64,000 nucleotides of DNA from Xiphias gladius (Eukaryota; Chordata; Actinopteri; Istiophoriformes; Xiphiidae), in the NCBI RefSeq assembly GCF_016859285.1, contig NC_053416.1, forward strand, positions 18,039,210-18,103,209, read 5' to 3'. This document shows, piece by piece, positions 1 through 32,990 of the stretch. The first letter of the stretch is position 1; every line of letters starts with the position of its first letter. The notes below the pieces were generated by a model. The model saw nothing but the letters and a program-made list of their open reading frames with translations, made no database searches and was not told where the DNA came from. The translations under genes were made by a program, and so were the position numbers.

Positions 1-19870
<19,870 letters not shown>

Positions 19871-21666
19871 GGCAAGAAGTTTGTCGTGCTCACGCTTGAC
19901 AAAAGAAAAACGCTCCAAACAATCCCGCTCCCCACGCTCGAGAATTTAACAAATAGAAGAAGAATTAAAACAAAAACAAAAAAAATTAAAATCAACTAGG
20001 GGGTTGTCTCAAATCTTTCTCTGCTGGGTTTAGAAACAAAAAGAGGTAGGTCCAAAAGGTCCAAAATGTCGCTCTGAGAAGCCTGAGCGCAGCCCAGCAG
20101 ACTTGTGCACATTCCTGTGCTGTTTGCTCGCTTGAAAGAGCTCCGTTACTTGTCATTCACGTCAGGCTCGGTGGTGGTGACGGTGGTGGCTCGCCGCCGC
20201 CCGGCCCCCCTTCCAAAATACATCCCAGCACCATCCGGAGCAGAGGAGAACAACGAGCAGACTGTCGGACATGCTGGTGTCTGGGAAGGTTGGGCTCGCT
20301 CTGAGCATCCCCCCCCCACACACACACACACACAGACATGGAGTCATGGCCCTCATCATGCAAAGTATGGCGGTATGAGGGGCGATTCATGCCGCAAGCG
20401 TGGGGGTGGGTGTCTGGGGGAGGAAATGTGAATTAATGACCTCAATTATGCTGAATTTTGGTGGGAATAAGTGGCGGAGGAAAGGAGAGGCGGGTTGAGT
20501 GACAGAACTTCGCACTGGAGCGCAGGCTTTAATAAGTAGAGAGGCGAGTTTAGGAGAGCTGAGCGTTTAAAAAAAAAAAAAAAAAAAAGGTTTACAGGAC
20601 CAAAGGTAAGGAGAGGAAATCTTTACAGTTTATGAAAATTCTTATTATATTCCAGTGGTTTTAAGGGTACCTGCGACCAAACAAACAAAAACGGCTTGTG
20701 TTTTACAGCTTCAAACTGGCTTACTTACAGCATAACAGCAGTTTATCTACGTTCATATGATTTTATGTCCTCGTGCGTCAGAGATGCTATTGTGATTGTC
20801 CGACTTGTAAAATCCAAGTTGTCTGCACATGCGTGCATGATGTGCATGAGTGTGTGCACATCTCAAGGTAAGACGGGCCCACAAAAAAAGTCTTGCAGCT
20901 CACGTCACTGCGCCAGACGCTTCTTTTCAGTTGTTTGATGCCTTCCGGGCGCGTGCTCAGGGGCCCGCTGTACCTCCACAGAGGAGCCCCAACCGACCGC
21001 ATGGAGTCACGAGTGCCACCAGATAGGACGTGATCCGTCACTGGATTCCGACCCAGGGCCCCCGTGAATTGGCCGGGCTGGAAGCACTGCAGCCATGGAT
21101 TGAGCCCTGATCTAAGTAGCTGCCGGTGAATTGTTTCAGTATTTTTCACAAGGCACAAGCAGTTGCATAAGTTCGGCTTTGCTAATGCAAGGAATAATCT
21201 ATTTATTCTTCTGCATAGTGCAACAATGTGGACCCAACTAAAGCCGCTAATGAATCCATTCAACACAACAGCAACTCTGACAACGGTTCCGCCGGTCCTC
21301 CGCCCCGTCCCCGCGGGCACTAATCGCCCCTCATACCCACCACTGTTTCCTCCCGGCGTCTTCGTCGCTGTTCACGCCTCCATCACACAAAGCTCGGCGT
21401 AGTGGAAAGTCGTCGGTGTGTCGGTCGCCGACGAGACGAGGAGCCTGGCGTGCGCCTCGCTCTTTATCTTCATGGTAAACAGTATGCACTGCAGGGGCAC
21501 TCATTAAACAGTAAGGACTGCATTTAAACTGAACGCCATAGCCTATAGGTAAAAACAAGAAACGCACTGCATCCTGTTCGTTTCTACATGTTTGCTGTCA
21601 TTTAGAGATACTACTGTATTTGTTTCTGTATTACATTTCTTTTTTTTTAATCAGGCTGAGTAAATG
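19871..21666. promoter_or_regulatory. GC-rich upstream region of cnksr2 (putative promoter and 5' UTR)
   Basis: Directly upstream of the cnksr2 start codon. CpG-containing, GC-rich blocks occur at about 20150-20330 and 21280-21460, with an A run at 20570-20588 and C/CA-rich sequence at 20309-20337. This is the expected place for a CpG-island-type promoter of a broadly used neuronal gene. No TATA box or transcription start can be assigned, and open frames here show no recognisable protein. Confidence 0.45.
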
Positions 21667-21673
21667 GTTTTGG

Positions 21674-24152
21674 TTTTTTTTTTTTTAGGTCCAACAACTC
21701 CCGTCAGTCAGCATAAAGTAAACACATATTCGCCAGCGTAAATAAACCATGAAAATCTACATGAGAGAAAGGAGAAAAGCACCAGCTCATACAACTCACA
21801 TCAAATCATCAGGCTACGTTAGAATTACAAACTCCCCAGAGAGTGAGAAAAGAGCACGATGTGACAAAAGCAAGACGAGACGTGACCCTAACCAACAGTT
21901 TGGGGAAATATAGAGTTGGCTGCAATAAACAAGCAGCTGTATGGGGCCAGTGCAGCAGAAAGCCCAGCAGTGTTAGCACTGACATTCAACACAGTCAATA
22001 ATCATAAATAAATACAGAGACACAGAGCCCTGCAGTGTGAAGCTGGAAAATACTGTATGTTTTTGCTTAGTAGTGGACATGAAAAGAACATATACAGTAA
22101 TGATATATGCGCAAAAATAGACGGCATTTATAGCAGCTGCAGAGCCTTTTTTAACCTTTATGAATCATGTTTCGCAGCAGCCGGGAGAAAAATGCCAGCA
22201 CTGCACCGGCCATGCACACAAACACTCACAGGGGTTGCAGTGACATTTTTGACATACAGCATCTTTCGTGTATAACAATAATAATGACATAAATTTAGAT
22301 GAAAAGATTTGCCTTTTTAAGGGATGCAATAAGCAATGATTTACCTAAGACAGGCTGAACCATAATAGCCAATACTCAATGCTCCTCATTAACGTTGAAA
22401 AGACTTTGGTTAAATCTTCATTAGCTGCCATCCAGACCACCTCCCTAGTTATAAAGAATGTTAAAGAGGAGCTCTGCTTTTTTCACATCCAAGTGTGTTT
22501 ACAGGTGTTGGGGACTACTACTGAATATGTGAAATAGTTGTATAAAGAAAGCCATTTGTGGATTCAGAGGGGGCACAAGTGATGTCAACTGTCTGATGCC
22601 TCAGTGTCCGTTTGGGACTGAAGACTATAAGTCTGAAAACAACCAAAAATCTGGAGGTGTGGAGCTGGAAAGAAGTGAGCTTACCAGACCTCTTTAGGCC
22701 TGCACCTCGTCTCTGCTTTACGCTAGGGGTTTGAGGCTACATTAGTCGCTACTGGCATAACACACCTGAATCTCTGACCGAACTGTTGGCAGTCGAGCTG
22801 CATTGTTGGTGATGCAGGCGCCAGGTTTTGGTTAAGGAAGAAAAAGGCATGGGATTAAAAAAAAAAAAAAGGATGATTTGTTTGGTTCTGCTGCATCGAT
22901 TTAGTTTTTTTTTTTTTTTTAGGTCCAACAACTCCCGTCAGTCAGCATAAAGTAAACACATATTCGCCAGCGTAAATAAACCATGAAAATCTACATGAGA
23001 GAAAGGAGAAAAGCACCAGCTCATACAACTCACATCAAATCATCAGGCTACGTTAGAATTACAAACTCTCCAGCGAGTGAGAAAAGAGCACGATGTGACA
23101 AAAGCAAGACGAGACGTGACCCTAACCAACAGTTTGGGGAAATATAGAGTTGGCTGCAATAAACAAGCAGCTGTATGGGGCCAGTGCAGCAGAAAGCCCA
23201 GCAGTGTTAGCACTGACATTCAACACAGTCAATAATCATAAATAAATACAGAGACACAGAGCCCTGCAGTGTGAAGCTGGAAAATACTGTATGTTTTTGC
23301 TTAGTAGTGGACATGAAAACAACATATACAGTAATGATATATGCGCAAAATAGACGGCATTTATAGCAGCTGCAGAGCCTTTTTTAACCTTTATGAATCA
23401 TGTTTCGCAGCAGCCGGGAGAAAAATGCCAGCACTGCACCGGCCATGCACACAAACACTCACAGGGGTTGCAGTGACATTTTTGACATACAGCATCTTTC
23501 TTGTATAACAATAATAATGACATAAATTTAGATGAAAAGATTTGCCTTTTTAAGGGATGCAATAAGCAATGATTTACCTAAGACGGGCTGAACCATAATA
23601 GCCAATACTCAATGCTCCTCATTAACGTTGAAAAGACTTTGATTAAATCTTCATTAGCTGCCATCCAGACCACCTCCCTAGTTATAAAGAATGTTAAAGA
23701 GGAGCTCTGCTTTTTTCACATCCAAGTGTGTTTACAGGTGTTGGGGACTACTACTGAATATGTGAAATAGTTGTATAAAGAAAGCCATTTGTGGATTCAG
23801 AGGGGGCACAAGTGATGTCAACTGTCTGATGCCTCAGTGTCCGTTTGGGACTGAAGACTATAAGTCTGAAAACGACCAAAAATCTGGAGGTGTGGAGCTG
23901 GAAAGAAGTGAGCTTACCAGACCTCTTTAGGCCTGCACCTCGTCTCTGCTTTACGCTAGGGGTTTGAGGCTACATTAGTCGCTACTGGCATAACACACCT
24001 GAATCTCTGACCGAACTGTTGGCAGTCGAGCTGCATTGTTGGTGATGCAGGCGCCAGGTTTTGGTTAAGGAAGAAAAAGGCATGGGATTAAAAAAAAAAA
24101 AAAAAGATGATTTCTTTGGTTCTGCTGCATCGATTTAGTTTTTTTTTTTTTT
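21674..24152. repeat. Tandem direct duplication, 1,234-bp unit, two copies
   Basis: Copy 1 starts after a T run with AGGTCCAACAACTCCCGTCA at 21687. Copy 2 starts with the same words at 22921, giving a period of 1,234 bp. Copy 2 ends in a T run at about 24139-24152. I see only about ten differences by eye, for example CCCCAGAGAG versus CTCCAGCGAG, GAAAAGAACA versus GAAAACAACA, one base less in an A run, and GACAGGC versus GACGGGC. So the copies are about 99% identical and the event is recent. Both junctions fall in T runs, which suggests unequal exchange or slippage between homopolymers. No coding frame is conserved. Confidence 0.95.
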
Positions 24153-24758
24153 GTTTAACTTATTTCTAAGCTGAAGCAGGATAAACACTCAGAAAATGAT
24201 GTGGGAAAACAGAGGGTGCACAGCTGGTCCACATCAGGCCTAAACAGTGAGCAAAGAGCTTGGACAGCTTACCTCGAAAGACTTTTCCACCCATTTATGC
24301 CTGTAACACAGTTGGACTCACGATGGACGGTTTCAAAAGTAAACATTTTTCGTGTTCCTTAGTATAATTATCGTCTATATTATTATTATTAGAAGGATAA
24401 CAATAATCATCATCATCATCATCATAAGAAATATTAGCTGGAAAACAGATTCAATCAGAGCTGGCTGGGGACTTCCGCTTTAAACTATAACAACTCTGCC
24501 ATCCCAGACATAGTAAGAGTCAGTCAAAATGTCTTTCCCGTGAAAAGGCCTATTGCTGTCACTCCTCAAACATTTGGTGCGGTAAACGGATGGTGACGTC
24601 CTACATGAAATTTTGTTTGTTGCCGTACTTTGAAACGTTGCTCATTGTGGGCCTAAGATACAGCATTTGCCCATTTAGAATAACAACCTTCTTCATGTCA
24701 GCTAAGTTGGGTCAGACATTTTTCACAGAACAAAATCACACACAAGGTCACTCACTCC
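24153..24758. other. Intergenic sequence, no gene seen
   Basis: Unremarkable AT-rich sequence with a short ATT run near 24377-24392 and an ATC trinucleotide repeat at about 24403-24425. No open frame resembles a known protein. Confidence 0.6.
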
Positions 24759-26590
24759 CAGTGGTGGACAGTAACTAAGTACATTTACTCAGGTACTGTT
24801 CCTTGTGTGCAGTTTTGAGGTACTTGTGCTTACCATACTTAATACTTAAACTCCTCTATACAGCTGAAACAATTAGTCGATTAATGAATTAGTCAATTGT
24901 CAGAAAAATTATCGCCAACTATTTTGATAATGGATTAATTGTTTGAGTCATTTTTCAAGCCAAAAATTTCTAAAAAATGCCAAATATTGGCAGATTCCAG
25001 CCTCTCAAAGGAGAAGATTTGCTCAATTTCTTCATAATATATCACCTTAAACTGAATATTTGGTGGTTTTTAGGGCTTTTGGACTTTTGGTGAACAAAAT
25101 ATTACAAAAATATCTTTCTTTATTCCTGTCTTTATTTCTATATAATCAAACTGGATACTTTATGTGTCAGTAGTCAACATAGTTAAAGGAAATTCATGTT
25201 AAACTGTAAGAAGTCATGACAATGTAAGCAAATGTAAAGCTGGAACACTGTTGTTTAACTAAAAGCAAAACGAATTTGTCCCTTTCTCTGTTTGCTCTCA
25301 TCATATCCACTTTCTACTGTCATAGTATGTAAATGTTGTTTTTACATGCTGATCTCTGCTGCCCCCAAATACTCCAAACAATCAGTTCCTGCAGGTTTAA
25401 AATCATCTGAGTCGACAGTACTTTACTTTAAGCCATCAGCAGTATAAATATCGTGTGAAGTGAGATGGGTGCACAATGACTGACAGAATGGCAGCCTTAT
25501 CGTTCCAAAAGAGCCTTTCATGTGTCAGTATGCTCACCATGAGGTTCGCATGCCAACAACTTCCACATCTCACCAGGACCTCTTTTTACTGTCCAGTAGA
25601 CATTCAGCAATAACACAATAACCACTGATGTGATAGGCTTTCAACAGTCACATAGTACACTGTACGCAAGTTTAAGTTGATGTGATTTACTTTAACCAGA
25701 CTTTAAACAAAATACATGTATATTTTGTTAAGCTTGGTTTCCTGTGTATTCCTCTTCTTCATTGCTAACTTCTTCTGTCTTTCTGAAAACCTTCCACCAA
25801 CGTTTCCTTCAAAATACAACTGTACTCTGTGCTGTGCTAAATTAAAGTCTGATTGTTACCCGTGCTGCCATCCAGTACTGTTCATACAAGAAACAAAGTG
25901 CTTTATTTCCTACACTGAACACCTCAGTCATTTTATGTGCAACGTATCCACCTGCTCTAACTCTGTTTAATCTTATGCTTCACTGATTAAATATTCAAAA
26001 TGGATCCATGCAGGATTGAACGGTACATGACTTGACCCTCTGTGAGTTTTCTACACATTGGTGAGCTATACCATACACATTTAACATGGATCCAGTCAGA
26101 TCATTTGAGGTATGGGGGCCATCCTCAAGGATGTTTCCTGAACTTTATCAAAGATCTCGAGGCTTTTAAAGCAAATCTTCAAACCCCGTATCTGGATAAT
26201 CCAAATCAATTCTATGATGTCACCAAGATTACTACGAGCAGTTCTCACTTTAAACATCATGTCAGCAGAGGGATTACAGACAGCATTTACAGCAGGGGCA
26301 GTATTGTGCACAGCATGAAAATGCAAACATCTTGGTTTGTAGCCCACAGATATGACTGTCTACTGAAACCTGTGCACACTGCGTCCACTGACAGGAATTT
26401 CAGTGTTTCCTGAAAATCAAATTGTACTCTGCCCCTTAAAGCAGACAGGGCATGCTATATGACAAATGTAGCATGCTGAATTCATATTTATTAAACTAAG
26501 ATTTAACTGTATAACTTTGCCTTTGGAAGAAAGTTCCTTGCTGAAGTATTGGCAAAGTAAGTAAGAGATCTAAGTACTTCTTCCACCACT
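24759..26590. mobile_element. Non-autonomous DNA element with short inverted ends
   Basis: The left end reads CAGTGGTGGACAGTAACTAA and the right end, reverse-complemented, AGTGGTGGAAGAAGTACTTA. Ends sharing about 10 bases followed by ...TAAGTACATTTACTCA... are the signature of a very common teleost non-autonomous transposon (family knowledge, name not certain). It carries a nested dispersed repeat at about 24862-25100. No transposase is visible. I could not identify a matching target-site duplication, so the exact termini may be off by a few bases. Confidence 0.65.
24862..25100 (+). repeat. Dispersed repeat family A, copy 2 (nested)
   Basis: Reads AACAATTAGTCGATTAATGA, then AACTATTTTGATAATGGATT and GTTTGAGTCATTTTTCAAGC, the characteristic 5' part of this family. 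It lies inside the inverted-end element at 24759-26590, so it inserted after that element or was captured by it. Confidence 0.7.
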
Positions 26591-28278
26591 ATTCAATCCC
26601 GCTCCTTGAAAAAAGCTGTCTCATGTTTGAGTGCTTGTTTTTCACTCATCCGGCCAGTAGGCGGCAGAATCCGCTTTGTGGTGTTTTGCTCCTCAAATGT
26701 TTGGAGAAGACAAGAAGAAGAACCTTTAGCTTCCCGAATCCATCGGATACGAAGGTAGGTTGACAGCTGATTGCATATATTCATAAAATGAAGTTATTAC
26801 CAATGCATTTCATTTACTTTTATGGCCATTGTGAAAGCAATGTTGTGGTTCTGCGTAAAGCTCACTTGCCTTATTCCCGGTTTGAGCCTTCCTCGAGCGT
26901 CAGTCTGTGTTTATTGCCAAATTCAAAGTTATGAGCTAACTTCAGTTAGAACTCAAGTTACAAATCCCGTTGACATTATTTGGCAGGTTGAGAGGCTGGT
27001 GTTGTTGAGAGAACTGACACAGTCTCAAGTGTCGTGTGGAGAAGTCAAGGTGGAAGAGTGAAGTTGAAATGTCAAAAACTAGGTCGTGTAACAGTTAGCT
27101 AAGTTGCTACCACTGTTCCCGATAAGAAAGAAAAACAAGTATAGCTGCACACAACTAGGATTACAGTTCCCCTTTCCCAAACACTTCCTTAAGATGGTCC
27201 GTGTGATAAAGTGCATGTGTTAACATCTTATAACTGATGTGGCTCAAAATTCCCAACAGAGCCAACTGTCATTTAAAAAATGATCATGCATCAAGTTTAT
27301 AACAGCGTCACAACATTGTAAATGTCCATGTAGCAAAGAGGAACCAACACAATAGCAACACACAATAACAAGAAAACGTGTATCCCATGGTAAGACTTTA
27401 CTCTAAATCCGTAAAAGGCAAAGTGATATTTATGTTTGTGCTGTATTGCATTAGTTTATCTTTCTGTTTTGTATCTACCATAAAGTCTGTGACACTAAAC
27501 CTTTGTTATTTAAATCAATCGTAAGTTTAGCAATCAAAAGCGCAGCAAGCTTTAATGATCAAAAGCCTAAAAACAGTAAACCACAATATACACTAACAGA
27601 AATTGAGTACATGACAACAATTTAGGGAACTGTAATTGTTATATTAATTAATATATAACTATATATACTATAATTGTTATAATGTTGCTATGTTTGCAAA
27701 CATGTTCAGCTGATTTACCGATCCTTATATCCTATATCCTTATACTGATCCTAGTGACATTGAACTTGCTGACCATGTGGTTTATTTGTTTGCATATCGA
27801 TTGTAAGCATGGGATTTTGTATTTAAAAGTAATAATTTAGCAATTTAGTTTTGTACATTCAAACTCTGAAAACTGAGCCTAAGCGATCATAACATACTGA
27901 AATAGCGTATTTCAAAATGGAGTAAAAATACCTTTTTTTAATATCGTCATATTTCACTGCGATAAAAATTAAAGGAAATTTAATGGACATTTATTGTACC
28001 TTGCATGTATGTTTTGGCAAGGTAATGCAGTATCAGGTATTAGGGCAGATACAGGCCGAATAAGCTTCCAGCAGTGGAAACCTGAAAATCTTGTTGGGTG
28101 TAAAGTGTAAAGTTCTTTAAACACCCCGATAGAGAAAATGAGAGATGATACACTGTTTTTTTTTCCATGTTTGTTCTTCTGCAGGTACAGACAGGTTATG
28201 GCCAGAGACCATCCCTGGAAATAAAGTGTTCACATGCTTGTTTTCGGTCACGTTAGTCATTGTCTGACCCTCTGTGAC
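26591..28278. other. Region upstream of the NLR gene, possible non-coding first exon
   Basis: No protein-coding signal. A segment at about 26650-26754 ends in GATACGAAG followed by a donor-like GTAGGT, and an acceptor-like TTCTTCTGCAG lies at about 28174-28184, just before the NLR coding exon. Together they could bound a 5' UTR intron of the NLR gene. This is inference from splice-like signals only. Confidence 0.25.
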
Positions 28279-29993
28279 ATGATGGATGACACAGAAATGG
28301 ACGTGTCAGGCAACTCTTCCCTTGGGGATGCAGTGTCTGGTAGAGGACAACAGAGTGTGTCTAATGAAGGTGACGACCTCTACTACATCCCGGAGAGAAG
28401 ACCATCTCTGGACTTAGGACCAGGTCTAATGGATACCAGCCACTGGTACTGAGAGATTTTTCAAGTACTAGCCCAAGGGTCCTCTCTACCTCTAATTCTG
28501 GGTAGTATTTTTATGGCGAGTAGTAAATATATATCTTAAGTAGAAAAATAAAAAATAGTCCTCCTGATGATAAAGAGACCATAGATTGTATGTCTATGGC
28601 AGATACCACACGGTTATCATTTATTGTCTGCAGAGGGTAAAGTACAAAGTGAAACAAATATCACTTACATCTCATATGTAACAACAAGGATGTCTCCCCT
28701 GGCAGACTGAATAAAGAGCTTAACGTCTATAGCTTCATCAAGTCTGTTTTCACGTTGAAATAATTAAATATATGGGTGTTATATACTTGGATCTAATTTG
28801 ATGAATGCATCAAAATAAATCTCTTTCCTTACAATTGGACTTTTTTAATACAGAAGTCAATTTTCTTCAAACAGCAAAGCTTAAAATGGAGTAATTATCT
28901 GACATGTGCTATGTAAGCCTGTGATTGCTTGCTATGTGGTCACCTAGCAATTAAAAAACTCTCATTCTGCCATCCTTCTTTTTTTCTAGGCATTATGTGG
29001 ACCAGGCCCTGTCTCCAGCTCTGAGCTACATGTCATTGGCAAGTGCAGAGAGCTCAGTCAAAATGGATGACTTCACGAGGTACAAACAAGACATAGTATT
29101 CAGCAAAGCTTAAATCAGTCTATACAGTAATGCATTCACCACATTAAATCCAGGAAGCAGCTGTGCCTACAAATACATTGTAAATTGTTGTTACTCTTAT
29201 TCTATCCAAGGAGAACTATAATGAAGTCTTGAAGTTACACTGAGAACAATAAAAGTCCTCTTGTTTGCCTGATTTATAGGGTCAAGCTGGACAGAACAGA
29301 TTCATACTCTAGCTTGTACTCCTTTGACAGCGATGACTGTGAAAAGAGAATACCCAAGTAAGAAATACACCCATGGCAAGACACTAATACATTTGTGTAA
29401 GCGATTACATACTAGATTACGCTAAAATATGTTTGAATCTCTCCACCGTGGCCTCACCAGGGTTAAAAGGAGAGACGATATTGTCTCAGAGCTTTCTGAC
29501 ACACCTGAGCCAATCCAAACCACGAATGAGTTTAGGCATCCTTCTCTCACAGTTAGATTCGTTTTCAAGGTCAGTTTGTGTTCCCATATCATTTGCATGA
29601 GTTTGAAAGAAATTAAGTACAAAACACCCTTCAGTTCACAGCAACAGCACTGAATTTCACCCTTCTTTTGGAATCAGGCTATCAGTAATACCCTTTGGAA
29701 GCTGTCAGGGGAAAATCTTAAGAGATTCAAATTGATGCTGTGGAAGCATTACCCACAGTCATTCAACGCTCCTTCCCAAAGCATGGACGTGGTGGACCTT
29801 GTGGACCGGTTGCTTGAGTGTTACAGCCTTGAAGTATCTTTGCAGATCACCAAAACCCTTCTTGAGAAGATAGGGCAGAACAAGATGGTTGACTATCTCC
29901 ATACTTTGTGCATCAGAAGTAAGTGCCATCCCTTCTTAATGTCTTATTACTATTAATTTAATCTTAATGAAAGGGATGGATGATTATATTTAC

Positions 29994-30025
<32 letters not shown>

Positions 30026-31638
30026 TTTCCTTTTTTTCAGATGAAGTACGTTCTGATTTAAGTGAGACTCTGAAGAGGACATACATGGAAGTATGTGAGG
30101 ATTTGGCCATGCAGGATGAGAGGAAGCCTTTTGACAATGTCTTTACTAATCTCTACATAACCTCACCATGTGATAATGGCCCAAATATTGAACATGAGGT
30201 CATGACCATTGAAAAACTGGACAGCAACCGGGAAGCAGGGAAGCTTCTTTATACCAAGGATATTTTGAGCGCTGAAAGGTTGGAGCGCGCCAACATAAAG
30301 TTTGTATTGATCACTGGAGTGGCTGGGTCGGGTAAGTCAATGGCAGTCAGAAGGTTAGTCCTCGATTGGATTGAAGAGCGGTCCCACCAACACGTGTCTT
30401 TTTTGTTTCCATTGCCGTTCAGAGAACTCAAACAGTTTAAGGATTCCAAGGTCTCCCTGTTGGAAATAATACAAACACTCTACCCAGAAACAAAAAAACT
30501 TAGAGATGAAGATTATAGATGCGAAGATTGCAAAATAATGTTCGTCTTTGACGGTCTTGATGAGTACAATGGGAAGCTTGACTTTGAAAACACTGAGCTT
30601 CTTGGTGACCACACAGATCCCACCACCCTGAACATCATTGTGGTCAACCTCCTCAGAGGGAGGCTGTTCTACCGCGGCCTATTCCTGGTCACTTCTCGGC
30701 CGCAAGTAAAGCGCTGCATTCCTTGGGATATGCATTATGATGAGATGGAGGTGCGTGGATTCTGTGACCCTGAAAAGGATGAGTACTTTAAGAAGAGATT
30801 TAAGGACCCAGATCAAGCAGCCCAAGTTATTGCGTATATCAACTCTCTCAAAACCCTCCGCATCATGTGCCACCTTCCCTTGTTCTGCTCACTGATTGCT
30901 GATGAGTGCCATCGCATATTTAGGGAACAGGGGGCACGGGCAGAGCTGCCCAGGAGCATCACTTACATGTACACAAAGCTTGTGCTAGCACTCACACGTC
31001 AGCATCGCACATTTAGAGCTCCAAATCGTAGCCCAGATGAAGAAAGAGACTTCCTTATGAAGCTTGGAAAGTTGGCCTTCAAGATGTTGGAACAAGGCCA
31101 GTTCAAGATTACCAGGTCCGACTGGAAAGACATCGGAATCAACGAGGAGGAGGCAGTGATTAACTCTGGCCTGTGCACACAATACACCACAAAGCCATAC
31201 ATCTTGATTCATGAGAAAGTCTTCAGCTTTATCCACCCCACCATGCAGGAGTACCTGGCTGCCCTTTATGTCTTTCTCTCCTTTATAAACCAGGGGAAGA
31301 ACATTTTTGAGCAGCAACTTAAAGACAAGTTCAAGGGGATGTTCAAAGGACAAAAAACTATGGAGCTGTACAAAAGCGCTGTGGACAGAAGCCTGAGCTG
31401 TGAGGATGGCAAACTGGACATTTTCCTACGTTTCCTGTTTGGAATGGCACTTAAGACCAACCTGGAACTCCTCCAGCCATTCTGCACCTCTTCTGTAAAG
31501 TGGCCAACAGTGATCGCAGATGCTGCTGCCCTCATCAGGAAGAGGATGAGAGAAAATAATTATTCTGGCAGGAGCATCAATTTGCAGCTCTGCTTGGTGG
31601 AGCTGGGTGTGTTAGAATCAGAGGCAGAAACCTCTTGA
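28279..31638 (+). CDS. Fish NLR: PYD-FISNA-NACHT protein without leucine-rich repeats
   Basis: Cytosolic nucleotide-binding innate sensor by family. Exons: 28279-28445, 28990-29079, 29280-29357, 29461-29569, 29678-29918, 30041-31638. Phases join for 760 residues ending in TGA at 31636. Residues 1-148 are a Ser/Asp-rich leader over four small exons (LSYMSLASAESS, DSYSSLYSFDSDD). Residues 149-228 form a PYD-like death fold (NTLWKLSGENLKRFKLMLWK). Residue 229 onward is the usual single large exon: FISNA (ITSPCDNGPNIEHEVMTIEK), Walker A GVAGSGKS at about 321-328, Walker B FVFDGLDE at about 396-403, then winged-helix and HD2 regions (FIHPTMQEYLAALYVFLSF). It stops right after HD2, where family members continue into LRRs; none are visible downstream. 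A start at 28234 would add 15 residues. Nearest types are NLRP3/NLRP12- or NLRC3-like fish proteins; orthology is not resolved. Confidence 0.88.
29993..30018. repeat. (TA)n repeat ahead of the NACHT exon
   Basis: About 12 TA units followed by ACACAC and a short pyrimidine tract. The acceptor AG of the 1.6-kb NACHT exon is at 30039-30040, so this repeat lies in its branch-point region. Confidence 0.85.
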
Positions 31639-32990
31639 TCTGACTCTTTTAAAACACTGATCACTGCACAAAATCATTTCACTATAAAATGACGACTATG
31701 TTTGTTTCCTATTCAACCAGAATATGCATTAATGGAGCTTTTAATGCATTTAAGAGCCAAACATAAAGTAATCACTTCTTTAGTTCCACAGTTACAAAGC
31801 TGAAGAAAAACCATCTTTTAAGGAAATGGGAATGGTGTGATTTAATGTCTCTAAATATGGATTTACAGAAGCTGTGTGTTTTTTGTCCCATTTTTATAGA
31901 ATGCATATATGATCCAAGATGTTTGATGTACATAATTAATTATTGCTGGTGTTGCCAGCCAATCTTCTGTTGTGCAAACTATGACTTAGTATTAAAATTC
32001 TTTTAAATGCTTTTTAACTGCACTCTTAACACAATATCATGAGGAATAGGACTATTGTCTGAGCCCAAGTACGATTGGTAAATTGTTATAGGTAAAGTGG
32101 CTGTGACATTCATGTTTTGGTATATAAGGCAGTAATCACATTGAAGAGCTGTAGTTCTGTAATTTTTTATGCAACACAGCTAAAAAGCATCTTTACTCTG
32201 ATCCCTGTAGTTTACATCACTGCCAAAGTGTTGGTCTCAGTGCATGTAATACGGGTTATTAAAGTACTGAGAGTGATACCCATTGGACAAAAGTTACCTG
32301 TTTGAAATAAATGGTACAATCAACAATAAAAAACCACAGGGTTCCATCAGCACTGCACACTTGAGTTTGAGTGAATTGGCTGATTCAGCTTTGTCGTTAT
32401 GGAGTATATTTTCATATGCTTCAACAGTATACAAATTTCAGATGGCTTATCGCCAGCAAACAGACACCGGAATGAGACACAAACATAGCATAAAAACTTA
32501 AAATATTCTCTCTATATTCTGCAGTTAAAAGATAGTACCGTTGTGTGGTAGAGTCAACCAAATTACAGCAATTTAGACAGTTTACCACAATAGTATCAAG
32601 GGTGCATTCGGTTCCACATAAAATGTTGCCTCTGGAAGTTGTTTCCTTGGAAACAGAGGGGGATCCTCAAAATGCTACATCAGATTTATATTGGGAGAGG
32701 GTAATAACATCCTCCAGGTGCTGTTCAATTGCCCTTGTTTCCCTGTACTTTACTTTCCCTGTACTTACTACTAGTCTCACTGAAGGGAGGCCATCAAAGG
32801 AAAATGATTTGCTATTGTGGAACCAAATGTGCCCCAAGTTTTGTACATTTGCTCATCCAACTCTTCTTTGGTAAAGTTCTCCCACCTAACCTATAATATT
32901 AAATTCACATAACATTGATTCTTACCAAAATGAATTATTTCGCAAGATAAAACATGGCTCAGAGAAATCCACTTTTTACAGCAGTAACAT
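31639..32990. other. Tail-to-tail intergenic region between the NLR and il18bp
   Basis: AT-rich sequence holding the 3' UTRs of both convergent genes. I looked here for LRR-encoding or B30.2 exons continuing the NLR and saw none in any plus-strand frame. No other feature is apparent. Confidence 0.6.

Noticed and set aside
20787..21320. 177-codon minus-strand open frame upstream of cnksr2
   Set aside because: Long because the region is GC-rich; no domain, no splice context and no similarity that I recognise.
21674..24152. The duplicated unit as a duplicated gene
   Set aside because: No open frame above about 75 codons is shared and no splice-linked exons or known domain were found, so it is treated as non-coding duplication.
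26042..26413. 123-codon plus-strand open frame
   Set aside because: Lies inside the inverted-end element and shows no transposase or other motif.
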